Of a stretch of 24,711 nt of DNA, positions 14,508-21,081 are shown piece after piece. The DNA lies in the IMG/VR virus record IMGVR_UViG_3300046543_000354, positions 1-24,711 of that record; one strand, given 5' to 3'. The DNA is from a virus. Within the stretch, counting starts at the first letter, position 1. Each line of letters starts with the position of its first letter. The position numbers and the translations under genes are program-made. The notes under the pieces were generated by a model. That model did no database searches and was not told the origin of the DNA. It was given only the letters and a program-made list of their open reading frames with translations.

Positions 14508-16037
14508 TCATAGTTGGGCGAGTGCTTCGTCGAGGCAGCGCCGGTACAGGTCGTCCCACATCTCCTCGGGCGGTTCCCCTTGGGCTGCGTCCTTGGCGAG
14601 GCCGGGTTTGTCCTCGGGGTCCTGGGGCCCGTCGCCGGTTGGCGGGGGTGCCAGGTTGTTCGGGTCGGGCGGGGTCTCCCCGGGCGCCGGGGGCTGCGAC
14701 TGTGAGCCGAGGTTCTTGACGATGAACGACGTGGCGAGGTCCTTCATGTTGGACCAGTCCGCGATGAAGGTGCGTTCCATGAAGATGGCGTCGTCGCCGC
14801 CCTCGACAGGGGGTTCGCCGATCTCGGCGCGCCATCTGTTCAGGGTGTACGCGCCGGCCTTCAGGCGCATGTCGCGGATCTCTTCGACGACCTTCGAGTC
14901 CCGGTAGTCGATCTCCGTGAATTCGAGGTGCCAGTCGGTGATCCCGAACCCGACTTGCAGCAGGTGGTAGTTGAGCTTTTCCAGGATGAGGTTGGCGATC
15001 GGGATGATCGTATTGACGCGGAACGTCTTGTCCTGCGCCTCGCCCGTGCCGCCGCCGAGGTTGCCGGTCTCGATGATGCCGAGCTTGGCCGGGGGCACAC
15101 CGAACGCGGCGATGATCTGATCCCGCAACTGGCGGTCCGCATCGAGGTAGTCGGTGACCTTGCGCTGGTCCAGCACCTGCACGACGCCGCTGCCCGTCGT
15201 GAGGACCGGCTCCCCGACCGCCTTCGGGCCGAGGTTGAACACGCGGTACTGCTCGCGCCACCGTTGCACATCGGATTCCTGCTGGTGTCCCAGGTCGACG
15301 TGCAGCCGGGGCGGATCCCCACGTCGGAAGCATTCCTTGAGGGTGGCCATCGTGAACAGCCAGGCCGTGACGGGCAGCAAGGCTTTCTGGGCTGGGGATA
15401 CGCCGTACAGGCCGCCGCGCGGGGCGTCGAGGCTGATGTGGATGACCTGCTCCGCGTCGAACTTCGCGGTGCGCACCCCGTCAACGTCCTGGATGTAACC
15501 GGACACTTCGCCGTGCTGATCGGAGATGACCGTCATCGTCGTCGCGTCCAGCGTGTACAGCGCGACCGGCTCCCCCAGCAGGAACACCACTTCGAGGTAG
15601 GCGTCGCCGAACAGCAGCAGGTCCGTCGCCACGTTCCGCAGCAGCTGGACCATGTCCTCGCGGGCGTTACAGAACCGCATCAGCCGGTGCAGCCGGGCAA
15701 CCTGGGGAGTCTCCGGGGCGGTGCCGGCCCCGGCAGGGTCGTCCTCGGGCACAGCCTGAAGGCCCCCGGCGGTGACGGTCCGCGCGATCAGATCAACGCA
15801 AGCGGACACCCAGTTGCACGACATGTACGCCTGGTGGAGCTGGGCGAGAACCTGCTGCCGCTCGCTGGTGGCGGACGTCAGCGACGACGTGTTCTGGATG
15901 TTGAGCGGCAGTCCGTACTCGAAGCCGACCCGGCGAACCTGCGCCGGCGTCGGCGCGTCGGCCGACTCGGAGACTGCCGTGCTCTCGGCGAGGGGCGCCC
16001 CGCGGAAGCGGTCGCGGAGCCAGCTCACAGCGCCCAC
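14508..16037 (-). CDS. Portal protein
   Basis: The protein has 509 residues. The GTG at 16037 is chosen because an AGGGGGTGA site lies about five bases upstream; a second GTG at 16028 overlaps the terminase stop but is farther from the site. Portal features include MSCNWVSACVDLIARTVTAG, DLLLFGDAYLEVVF, VIHISLDAPRGGLYGVSPAQ (the wing-domain SPL-like phrase), LRDQIIAAFGVPPAKLGI and LNYHLLQVGFGITDWHLEF. These match HK97-like portal proteins, which form the twelve-subunit ring for DNA passage. The end from about residue 440 is Pro-rich (PPAPGETPPDPNNLAPPPTG) then acidic, probably flexible. It follows the large terminase with 13 bases of overlap. Confidence 0.92.
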   Translation of the reverse strand: MGAVSWLRDRFRGAPLAESTAVSESADAPTPAQVRRVGFEYGLPLNIQNTSSLTSATSERQQVLAQLHQAYMSCNWVSACVDLIARTVTAGGLQAVPEDDPAGAGTAPETPQVARLHRLMRFCNAREDMVQLLRNVATDLLLFGDAYLEVVFLLGEPVALYTLDATTMTVISDQHGEVSGYIQDVDGVRTAKFDAEQVIHISLDAPRGGLYGVSPAQKALLPVTAWLFTMATLKECFRRGDPPRLHVDLGHQQESDVQRWREQYRVFNLGPKAVGEPVLTTGSGVVQVLDQRKVTDYLDADRQLRDQIIAAFGVPPAKLGIIETGNLGGGTGEAQDKTFRVNTIIPIANLILEKLNYHLLQVGFGITDWHLEFTEIDYRDSKVVEEIRDMRLKAGAYTLNRWRAEIGEPPVEGGDDAIFMERTFIADWSNMKDLATSFIVKNLGSQSQPPAPGETPPDPNNLAPPPTGDGPQDPEDKPGLAKDAAQGEPPEEMWDDLYRRCLDEALAQL

Positions 16038-17533
16038 GGGTCACCCCCTTGCATGATCGGGAACCCGCCGATGGTCCGCGGCGCCGCCACAGTTGCCGTG
16101 CCAGCGGCGGCAGGGTCCAGAGGACGCGCAACTGGAGTCGGCGCCGGGAAGTGAAAGCGGGCCTCATTGCCCAGGTTGATCAACAAATATCTGAGGCTGT
16201 CGGGTGCGTGGTCCTCCGCCTTCGTGTCGGCGTCCTCCGGGTCACCCGACGTGGCGTGCGGCAGCGCGGGCAGGGTGCGGACCAGTTCGGTGCACGTCGT
16301 GAAGACATGCAGCAGCGGGCAGGTGTCCCAGCCTGCCGCCCGGTGGTGGGCGCAGGCGGGGGCTTCGGCGAGGTAGGAGTGGACGCGCTGCCAGCCGGGC
16401 ACGCGTCCGCCCTTGCCCGCCGGGGTGAGGGGTACGCCGTTCTCGGCGTACACGGTCGCCACGGGCTTGGCGTCGCCGCGGGTCGCCCACATCGCGTCGT
16501 CGCCATACCGGGCTGCAACATGCTCGCCAGCACTTTCGGCGGCCAGGATCCGCTGCGCTTGGGCTTGTTCGCCGACCTGGGTGGCGTACAGCTCGCGGTA
16601 GATCCAGACCCGGCCGTCCTCGTCCTGCGCACCCCACAGCACGCACCAGGGGGCGGTGTAGCCCCAGTCGATGCCGTTGTACCGGGTGAGCGTCGAGGGC
16701 AGCGCCATCGGGGGGACGGTGTGGCGGTCGTGACGCCACTCAGGGAAGACCATTCCGGCGAACTGGTCCCAGTCGCCGTCGCGCATCGCCGCACGCCGCT
16801 GCGGGTCGGGGATCGCGTCGAGGCGGCGGGCATAGCCGTCATCCAAGTGCGGGTTGTCGGTGGCCTTGGCCTGCACGAAACGCACCGTCAGCCCCTGTTC
16901 GTCGGCCACGATCCGCTGCCCGTGGCCGGTGCCGTCGATGTAGCGGGCCTTGACCTGGGCGTGCGAGGGGCCGCCCGGGTTGCAGGTGGAGCGGGTGCCA
17001 ATGACGGGGACGGTGCCGTCGGAGCGCAGCCGCTCAAACTTCAAAATGTCGACCACTCCGGGCGGCATGAGGGTGGCTTCGTCGACGAGGAGCAGCTGGT
17101 ACTCGCCGCCCTGCCTGCGGGAGGCGTCGACAAGGTTCTCCATGTAGCGGAAGCGGAACAGGGACCGGTTCGGGAAGCGCAGCTCCCTCTCGGTACCGTT
17201 CCAGGTCGCTCCCAGCCCGGCGGCGTACCCGTATTTGGCGAGGACCGGAAAGACGGATTCGGCGAGTTCGTCGTAGGTGCGGCGCACCAGGAGGACGCGC
17301 ATGCCGGGGTGCCGGGCGCAGGCCCGCAGGCCCTCCATGACGATCGCTACACTTTTTCCGCCACCCGCGGCGCCGCCGTACAGAACATCGTCTTCGATGG
17401 CGGCATGGAACTCCTCCTGCTGCGGGTGCGGCCGGTAGCCGAGGACGCCGAACACGTCCAGGCTGGCGAGGCGTACACCCTCGCGCCGGTCGACTTCGGC
17501 TTGTAGCTCACGCAGTCGGCGGAGCTTCTCCAC
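16025..17533 (-). CDS. Terminase large subunit (ATPase and nuclease)
   Basis: The motor protein that cuts and pumps DNA into the head. From the chosen GTG it has 502 residues: Walker A GGAAGGGKS at 53-61, Walker B LLLVDEA with Asp151/Glu152, a coupling motif in GTRSTCNPGG, then an RNase H-like nuclease part with NGIDWGYTAPWCVLWGA and the late acidic EDHAPDSLRYLLIN. The start is uncertain. The frame is open to a TTG at 17614, but that extension lies entirely within the small subunit gene; GTG at 17533 leaves a 26-base overlap. A TTG at 17545 is also possible. No strong ribosome site marks any of them, so coupling to the small subunit is likely. The product end is Pro/Ala-rich and overlaps the portal start. 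Confidence 0.93.
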   Translation of the reverse strand: MEKLRRLRELQAEVDRREGVRLASLDVFGVLGYRPHPQQEEFHAAIEDDVLYGGAAGGGKSVAIVMEGLRACARHPGMRVLLVRRTYDELAESVFPVLAKYGYAAGLGATWNGTERELRFPNRSLFRFRYMENLVDASRRQGGEYQLLLVDEATLMPPGVVDILKFERLRSDGTVPVIGTRSTCNPGGPSHAQVKARYIDGTGHGQRIVADEQGLTVRFVQAKATDNPHLDDGYARRLDAIPDPQRRAAMRDGDWDQFAGMVFPEWRHDRHTVPPMALPSTLTRYNGIDWGYTAPWCVLWGAQDEDGRVWIYRELYATQVGEQAQAQRILAAESAGEHVAARYGDDAMWATRGDAKPVATVYAENGVPLTPAGKGGRVPGWQRVHSYLAEAPACAHHRAAGWDTCPLLHVFTTCTELVRTLPALPHATSGDPEDADTKAEDHAPDSLRYLLINLGNEARFHFPAPTPVARPLDPAAAGTATVAAPRTIGGFPIMQGGDPWAL

Positions 17534-17969
17534 CTTCGCGAGCAAGATCGGCGAATGCGGCTGTATCTCGGAGTTGAGCTTCGAGCTGCTGAAGTTGGGC
17601 GTCGATGGCGTCAATGGTCAGCACCTCCAGCTTGATGGCGCTGTCCAGGCCGAGGAGCTTGGCCCGCCGATCCAAGATCTTCAGGCAGGTTTCTATAGCC
17701 CTGAGATCACCTTGGACAGCGGCACCCCACACGGCGGCCTGGAGACGGTCCAGCCGTAGCAGCTCCACTTCTCGGAGTTCCTCGGCCGACACCCGCTGCT
17801 CGACGATGTTTGCCTCAAGAGCACGGGTTACGTCCTTGCACGCTGCGCCGCGGTCGGAATAGCCGAGCCGATCGGCGATGCTCGTCCAGTCCATGCCGGC
17901 CAGGCGCAGCGTGATGGCGTCGGTGCGTCGTTTGGCGGTTACGGCCCGCCGGGCTTTGGATGCTGACAT
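17508..17969 (-). CDS. Terminase small subunit (DNA recognition)
   Basis: The protein has 153 residues and an ATG with GGGAAGG nine bases upstream. Residues about 14-58 form a helix-turn-helix (RRTDAITLRLAGMDWTSIAD, RLGYSDRGAACKDVTRALEA), and residues 60-110 form the oligomerising helices (LREVELLRLDRLQAAVWGAA, DLRAIETCLKILDRRAKLLG), the normal layout for TerS, which binds the packaging start site and loads the large subunit. The ending is Glu/Gln-rich. It sits directly before the large subunit with overlap. The N-terminal domain has a close paralogue two genes upstream (the gene at 19243-19590), about 47 percent identical over 58 gapless residues by hand count. Confidence 0.88.
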   Translation of the reverse strand: MSASKARRAVTAKRRTDAITLRLAGMDWTSIADRLGYSDRGAACKDVTRALEANIVEQRVSAEELREVELLRLDRLQAAVWGAAVQGDLRAIETCLKILDRRAKLLGLDSAIKLEVLTIDAIDAQLQQLEAQLRDTAAFADLAREGGEAPPTA

Positions 17970-17996
17970 AGGGGCACGCCTTCCCTGTTGGCCCGG

Positions 17997-19241
17997 TCAG
18001 GCGGTGAAGTCGTGTGCCTCGCCGGTTGATTGAAGGATCGGCTGTTCGCCGGTGTGTTCCTGAAATCTGCGGGCGATGACGTCGGCATACCGCGGATCGA
18101 GTTCGCTGATCCGGGCGCTACGGCCGGTGGTGTGGGCAGCGAGGAGTGTGGTGCCTGATCCGCCGAAGGGTTCGTATACGAGGCCGCCGGGCCGGCAGGA
18201 GTTGGCCAGGCAGCGGGTAACCAACTCGACCGGCTTCATGGTGGGGTGGTCTTCGCTTCGCGGCGGTTTGGGGATCAAGAGAACTGAGGTCTGCGCGTTG
18301 TCGCCGTACCAGCGATCGCCGCCGCGGCCCAGGCGACCCGAACCGGGCTCTGGGTCAGTGAACCCATACAAGATCGGTTCGTGACGGTAGTGGTAGTCGG
18401 ACCTGCCCAGGACCATCGCGTCTTTTACCCAGATGAGGTTCTGTCGCCACAGCCATCCGGCGTTGAGAAACGCCTGAGTGAAGGCGAGGGAGAGCGGGCC
18501 GGGCGGATGCGCGACGTACACCGGAGCGCCGGGCTTGAGGGCGACGGTGGCCGTCGCGAAGGCACCGGCTAGGAGGTCGGGCAAGGTGTCGGCACCGTCG
18601 TTGCGGATCGTGAGCGCGTCTCTGGTCTTGCCGACGTAGTCGACACCGTAGGGCGGGTCGGTCCACATCGCATCGCAGCGATCTCCGTCAAGCATTGCCT
18701 CGACGGCCGTGACATCGGTGCTGTCGCCGCAAAGGAGCCGGTGGCGTCCAAGAATCCATACGTCGCCGGGTTTCGACACCGGGGCGGATGGAGGTTCGGG
18801 TACATCATCGACGTCGGTCAAGGCCGGAGGGAGCTGCTGGATGCCGAGGAGGGCGTCGACGTCGTCTTGCGTGTAGCCGGTTCCTTCGTAGTCCTCGTCG
18901 AGATACGACAAGAGTTCGGCGAGCGCGTCGTTGTCGTAGGCGCCGAGCTCGGCCAGCTTGTTGTCGGCGAGGTTGATCCGGCGGGCGGTGGCGTCGTCGC
19001 AGGCCACGATTTCGCAGCGCGCGAGGTCGTGGCCTTCGGCTGTGAGGGCCTGCATCGTATGGTTGCCGGCCAGGACGGTGAGGGGTCCGTCGGGGATCTC
19101 GCGTACCACGAGGGAGCGGTATTGACCGTTCTTCCGCAGCGAGGTGCGGATGGCGTCGACGTCGCCTCGTTTTGCGTTGCCGGGGAACGGCGTGAGTTCG
19201 TCAATAGGGACATCGCGGGTTGCCACGTACCGCGCCCCCAC
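17997..19241 (-). CDS. ParB-like domain fused to DNA methyltransferase (class beta)
   Basis: The start is a GTG at 19241 with GGAGG five bases upstream inside the end of the previous gene; an in-frame ATG at 19427 lies within that gene and is rejected. The 414 residues begin with a ParB/sulfiredoxin-like domain, about 8-100 (VPIDELTPFPGNAKRGD, LTVLAGNHTMQAL, NLADNKLAELG). Then comes a methyltransferase with DPPY at 195-198 ahead of the SAM-binding FGGSGTT at 359-365, the order of the beta class, with HPTMKPVELVTRCLANS between. DPPY favours N6-adenine, though N4-cytosine cannot be excluded. No restriction enzyme partner is visible, so it is probably an orphan phage methylase that protects DNA from host restriction or marks it for packaging. 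Confidence 0.9.
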   Translation of the reverse strand: MGARYVATRDVPIDELTPFPGNAKRGDVDAIRTSLRKNGQYRSLVVREIPDGPLTVLAGNHTMQALTAEGHDLARCEIVACDDATARRINLADNKLAELGAYDNDALAELLSYLDEDYEGTGYTQDDVDALLGIQQLPPALTDVDDVPEPPSAPVSKPGDVWILGRHRLLCGDSTDVTAVEAMLDGDRCDAMWTDPPYGVDYVGKTRDALTIRNDGADTLPDLLAGAFATATVALKPGAPVYVAHPPGPLSLAFTQAFLNAGWLWRQNLIWVKDAMVLGRSDYHYRHEPILYGFTDPEPGSGRLGRGGDRWYGDNAQTSVLLIPKPPRSEDHPTMKPVELVTRCLANSCRPGGLVYEPFGGSGTTLLAAHTTGRSARISELDPRYADVIARRFQEHTGEQPILQSTGEAHDFTA

Positions 19242-19242
19242 G

Positions 19243-19590
19243 TCAGCCTCCGTCCTCGGTCTTGATCCAAGATGCGGGCAGCGGCGGCGGTCCGGGTGGC
19301 GGTTCGGGCGCCGGTGCCGGTTCGGGGGTGCAGTCGCAGCCGGGCAGGGTGGCCGGGTTGGGCGCCGTGCAGGTTTTGGCATGGATGAGGGCTGCTGCGT
19401 CCATACCGATGGCGTGCTGCTCGGCAATGTTCATTTCCAGGACTCGGCAGAAGTCCTTGCTGGCGGCGTTGGGGCTGCTGTAGCCGAGTTCCTGGTAGAT
19501 CTCTTCGTAGGAGCGTCCGTCGATGCGGTACTGGATGAGGCGGGTGCGGCGCTCGGCGAGTTCGGCCTTGCGGGCGCGGATGACGGCCAC
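19243..19590 (-). CDS. TerS-like HTH domain joined to a shared Cys/His C-terminal module
   Basis: A GTG with GAGGAGGG six bases upstream starts a 115-residue protein. Residues 1-58 align without gaps to the N-terminus of the small terminase (both have RRT, LGYS, AA.KD, LE.NI.EQ), about 27 of 58 identical by hand. The oligomerising helices of TerS are missing. Residues 59-115 instead match the C-terminus of the gene immediately upstream: HAIG.DAA.L.HAKTCTAP and LPGCDCTPEP, then a Pro-rich tail. The His and Cys residues could bind metal. It is transcribed just ahead of the methylase and terminase genes. Possible roles are binding the same DNA site as TerS, or modifying TerS rings; both are inference. 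It may also be a recombination product without function. Confidence 0.8.
   Translation of the reverse strand: MAVIRARKAELAERRTRLIQYRIDGRSYEEIYQELGYSSPNAASKDFCRVLEMNIAEQHAIGMDAAALIHAKTCTAPNPATLPGCDCTPEPAPAPEPPPGPPPLPASWIKTEDGG
19316..19344. repeat. 29-base exact direct repeat, copy 1
   Basis: Identical to 19659-19687 and in the same coding frame, spanning the GCDCTPEP part of the shared module. An exact run this long amid otherwise diverged sequence suggests recent recombination or conversion between the two genes. Confidence 0.85.
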
Positions 19591-19603
19591 GGCGTCCCTC
19601 CTC

Positions 19604-20023
19604 TCAGCTCCAGCCCGGCGGCAGTTGCTGCGGGGCTGGGGCGGGTTCGGGCGGCGCGGCCGGTTCGGGGGTGCAGTCGCAGCCGGGTAGTTTCGCGGCC
19701 TCGGGGGCGGTGCAGGTCTTGGCGTGCACGAGGGAGGCCGCGTCGATGCCTATGGCGTGGTGGACGCAGGCGAACACTGGCGTGGTGCAGTCGCCCGGTA
19801 TAGGCAGCGGCCCGAGGTCGGGCGCCGGGAGCTGGGGGTCGGACAGCAGGATGATCTGGTCGCGTCGGGTCTGCTCGGCGTGCAGGTAGTCGGCGAACTC
19901 CGCGTCAGTCAGGCGGCGTTGCCAGTGCACGACGGCCGGCCCCCCACACAGGGTGCAGGTCAGACCGGCGGGCGGCGCGGGTGCTGGCTCTGGGAGTGCG
20001 GGCATGCTCGGGCTGTCGGTCAT
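19604..20023 (-). CDS. Zinc-finger-like protein sharing the Cys/His C-terminal module, 139 aa
   Basis: The ATG is seven bases from the upstream stop, with only a weak ribosome site. After a Pro/Ala-rich leader comes CTLCGGPAVVHWQRRLTDA, a CxxC knuckle plus helix, then AEQTRRDQIILLSDPQLPAP. From about residue 77 (DCTTPVFACVHHAIGIDAAS) to the end it matches the C-terminus of the next gene at roughly 70 percent identity by hand, including HAKTCTAP and GCDCTPEP. The two pairs of Cys/His clusters suggest metal binding. No named family is recognised. Part of the similarity is nearly exact at DNA level (see repeat entries), pointing to duplication or gene conversion. Confidence 0.75.
   Translation of the reverse strand: MTDSPSMPALPEPAPAPPAGLTCTLCGGPAVVHWQRRLTDAEFADYLHAEQTRRDQIILLSDPQLPAPDLGPLPIPGDCTTPVFACVHHAIGIDAASLVHAKTCTAPEAAKLPGCDCTPEPAAPPEPAPAPQQLPPGWS
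19659..19687. repeat. 29-base exact direct repeat, copy 2
   Basis: Second copy of the repeat, in the gene at 19604-20023, 343 bases from the first. A deletion between the copies would fuse the two genes in frame within the shared module. Confidence 0.85.
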
Positions 20024-20029
20024 GGAGCG

Positions 20030-20305
20030 TCAGCCCTGCGGGGCGGGGGGCTCGACCGGCGCAGGGGCCGGTGTGTGCCCGAGGAGCGCGGCGACCGCAG
20101 CAGCTACCTCTGCAGCGAGCTTCTGCTCGTCGATCTTGGCCTCGTCGAGGAGATGTCCCAGGTCGGCGACGATCTCGGCGCGGGCCTGCTCGATGACGGG
20201 CAGGAGGTGACTTTCGGCGGCGGCCACGACCTCTTCCACGTCGGTCTTGCCGACGGAGACGAAGCGGTTCAGGAAGGCGTGGAGGCGGTCGGCGAGCACG
20301 GACAT
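20030..20305 (-). CDS. Helical protein, 91 aa, function unknown
   Basis: The inner ATG (MSVLADRLHAFLNRFV) is chosen because AGGAG lies six bases upstream; an ATG five codons earlier overlaps that site. The protein looks almost wholly helical and amphipathic: DVEEVVAAAESHLLPVIEQA, RAEIVADLGHLLDEAKIDEQ, KLAAEVAAAVAALL, ending in a Pro/Ala tail. It resembles no enzyme I know. The regular heptad-like leucines suggest self-assembly or a coiled coil. It belongs to the run of small genes ahead of the packaging cluster. Confidence 0.7.
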   Translation of the reverse strand: MSVLADRLHAFLNRFVSVGKTDVEEVVAAAESHLLPVIEQARAEIVADLGHLLDEAKIDEQKLAAEVAAAVAALLGHTPAPAPVEPPAPQG

Positions 20306-20336
20306 GGGGTTCTCCTGCAAGTGAGGGCGCGGTCGG

Positions 20337-20534
20337 TCAGGGGTGCCGGATGTCGACGGTGGCCGCCGTGATGAACACGTGGCGGGCGCCGGTGGCGGCT
20401 TTGAGTGCGGCGAGCGGGTCGTAGTCGAGGAGCTCGTTCGCGGCGATCAGATCCTGGGCCTGGTCGAGGATCAGCACGAACGGTGCGATCTCATCGATGC
20501 TGTCGGGGAGTTGCAGGACCTGAATCCGCGCCAT
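20337..20534 (-). CDS. Small protein, 65 aa, function unknown
   Basis: The ATG overlaps the stop of the preceding small ORF by one base (TGATG). The sequence MARIQVLQLPDSIDEIAPFV, LILDQAQDLIAANELLDYD, then GARHVFITAATVDIRHP has a strand-helix-strand look. Short proteins with a RIQVL.LP opening and an F.LI.DQ core recur in actinophages, but I know of no assigned function. The preceding GTG (20537) is possible and adds one residue. Confidence 0.6.
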   Translation of the reverse strand: MARIQVLQLPDSIDEIAPFVLILDQAQDLIAANELLDYDPLAALKAATGARHVFITAATVDIRHP

Positions 20535-20659
20535 CACTCCCCCAGTTCTGATTCCGCCGCCCGGTACCGCTGGCGCACCATGACCCGGCCAGCCTGCGGG
20601 CCCTGCCCCGGCCCGGCCGGGCGGCGGAAGTTGGGGTCCCGCTGCCAGCGGGGGCTCAT
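20534..20659 (-). CDS. Very small basic ORF, 41 aa, possible gene
   Basis: From ATG 20659 the frame reads MSPRWQRDPNFRRPAGPGQG and ends RYRAAESELGE, with its stop overlapping the next ATG. GC at third positions is high from this start on and drops in the open stretch before it, so the earlier ATG at 20728 is less likely; that stretch also contains a strong hairpin. No ribosome site is clear. The protein is Arg/Pro/Gly-rich and unrecognised. Confidence 0.4.
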   Translation of the reverse strand: MSPRWQRDPNFRRPAGPGQGPQAGRVMVRQRYRAAESELGE

Positions 20660-20677
20660 CGGACCGGCAGCGGGACG

Positions 20678-20711
20678 TCGGGGCCGTGTCCGGGGGGATG
20701 GACGGCCCCGA
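20678..20711 (-). terminator. Hairpin directly after the HTH gene
   Basis: Arms 20678-20687 and 20702-20711 are a perfect 10-bp match (TCGGGGCCGT with ACGGCCCCGA) around a 14-base loop, beginning four bases after the HTH gene's stop. No U-run follows, so this is a U-less terminator or mRNA-stabilising structure. Confidence 0.5.
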
Positions 20712-20714
20712 GTC

Positions 20715-20957
20715 TCAGGCGGCGGCATCGATGCGGACGCGGCCGGTGACCGGTGGTGCAGGAGTGGGGGCGATGACGTTGCCGTCGCTGTCGCGGACCG
20801 CGGGGTCGATCTCCATCAGGTCGTACCGCGCGGCCTTGCCGTGGCCATAGACGGTGATGCGGCCTTCGGACGCCCAGCGCCAGATCGTGCCGACAGGACG
20901 CCCGGTCCAGTAGGCCACGTCACTGGCAGTCGCGAGGGCGGTCAGGTCGGAGGGCAT
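20715..20957 (-). CDS. Small helix-turn-helix DNA-binding protein, 80 aa
   Basis: The ATG at 20957 follows a near-perfect GGAGGTGACC site. Residues 8-50 (TASDVAYWTGRPVGTIWRWA, SEGRITVYGHGKAARYDLME) form a MerR/excisionase-type winged HTH: helix, turn, recognition helix with Arg/Trp, then a short wing. The rest is a flexible tail. A longer GTG start at 21050 would run through a terminator hairpin and is rejected. It sits alone between two strong hairpins and behind a candidate promoter, so it may be expressed as its own unit. It could control late genes or act as an excisionase-like factor; no integrase is in view. Confidence 0.75.
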   Translation of the reverse strand: MPSDLTALATASDVAYWTGRPVGTIWRWASEGRITVYGHGKAARYDLMEIDPAVRDSDGNVIAPTPAPPVTGRVRIDAAA

Positions 20958-20976
20958 GGTCACCTCCGGAAACGGC

Positions 20977-21001
20977 AAAAGGCCCGCCGTGGGGCGGGCC
21001 T
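20977..21001 (-). terminator. Intrinsic terminator upstream of the HTH gene
   Basis: A perfect 8-bp stem (GGCCCGCC with GGCGGGCC, loop CCAC on the transcript), extended by an A-U pair, is followed by a TTTT run on the minus strand. It separates the Thg1-like gene's operon from the HTH gene and is the best textbook terminator in the window. Confidence 0.7.
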
Positions 21002-21028
21002 CATGAGACACGAGTTCTAGATGAGCAC

Positions 21029-21057
21029 ATCGTGCCTTCGGTCTGATCACCTGTCAA
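21029..21057 (-). promoter_or_regulatory. Candidate sigma-70-type promoter
   Basis: On the minus strand there is an exact TTGACA (21057-21052), a 17-base spacer and CACGAT (21034-21029), a three of six match to the -10 box. Transcription would begin near 21022 and meet the terminator at 20977-21001 almost at once, so expression of the HTH gene would need read-through. Confidence 0.4.
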
Positions 21058-21081
21058 GCACAGCCATCGCTTCGCCCCTGC

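Noticed and set aside
17534-17614. Longer start for the large terminase
   Set aside because: It would begin at a TTG deep inside the small terminase gene with no ribosome site; kept only as an alternative.
17970-17996. Packaging (cos or pac) site next to the terminase genes
   Set aside because: The spacer is only 27 bases and shows no repeats or dyads that could support the call; genome ends cannot be judged from this window.
19242-19427. ATG-started N-terminal extension of the methyltransferase
   Set aside because: The added residues are a Pro/Arg/Ser-rich shadow of the TerS-like gene; a GTG with GGAGG lies just after that gene's stop.
20715-21050. Longer GTG-started version of the HTH gene
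   Set aside because: The extra N-terminus crosses an intrinsic terminator and a promoter-like site, while the inner ATG has a near-perfect ribosome site.
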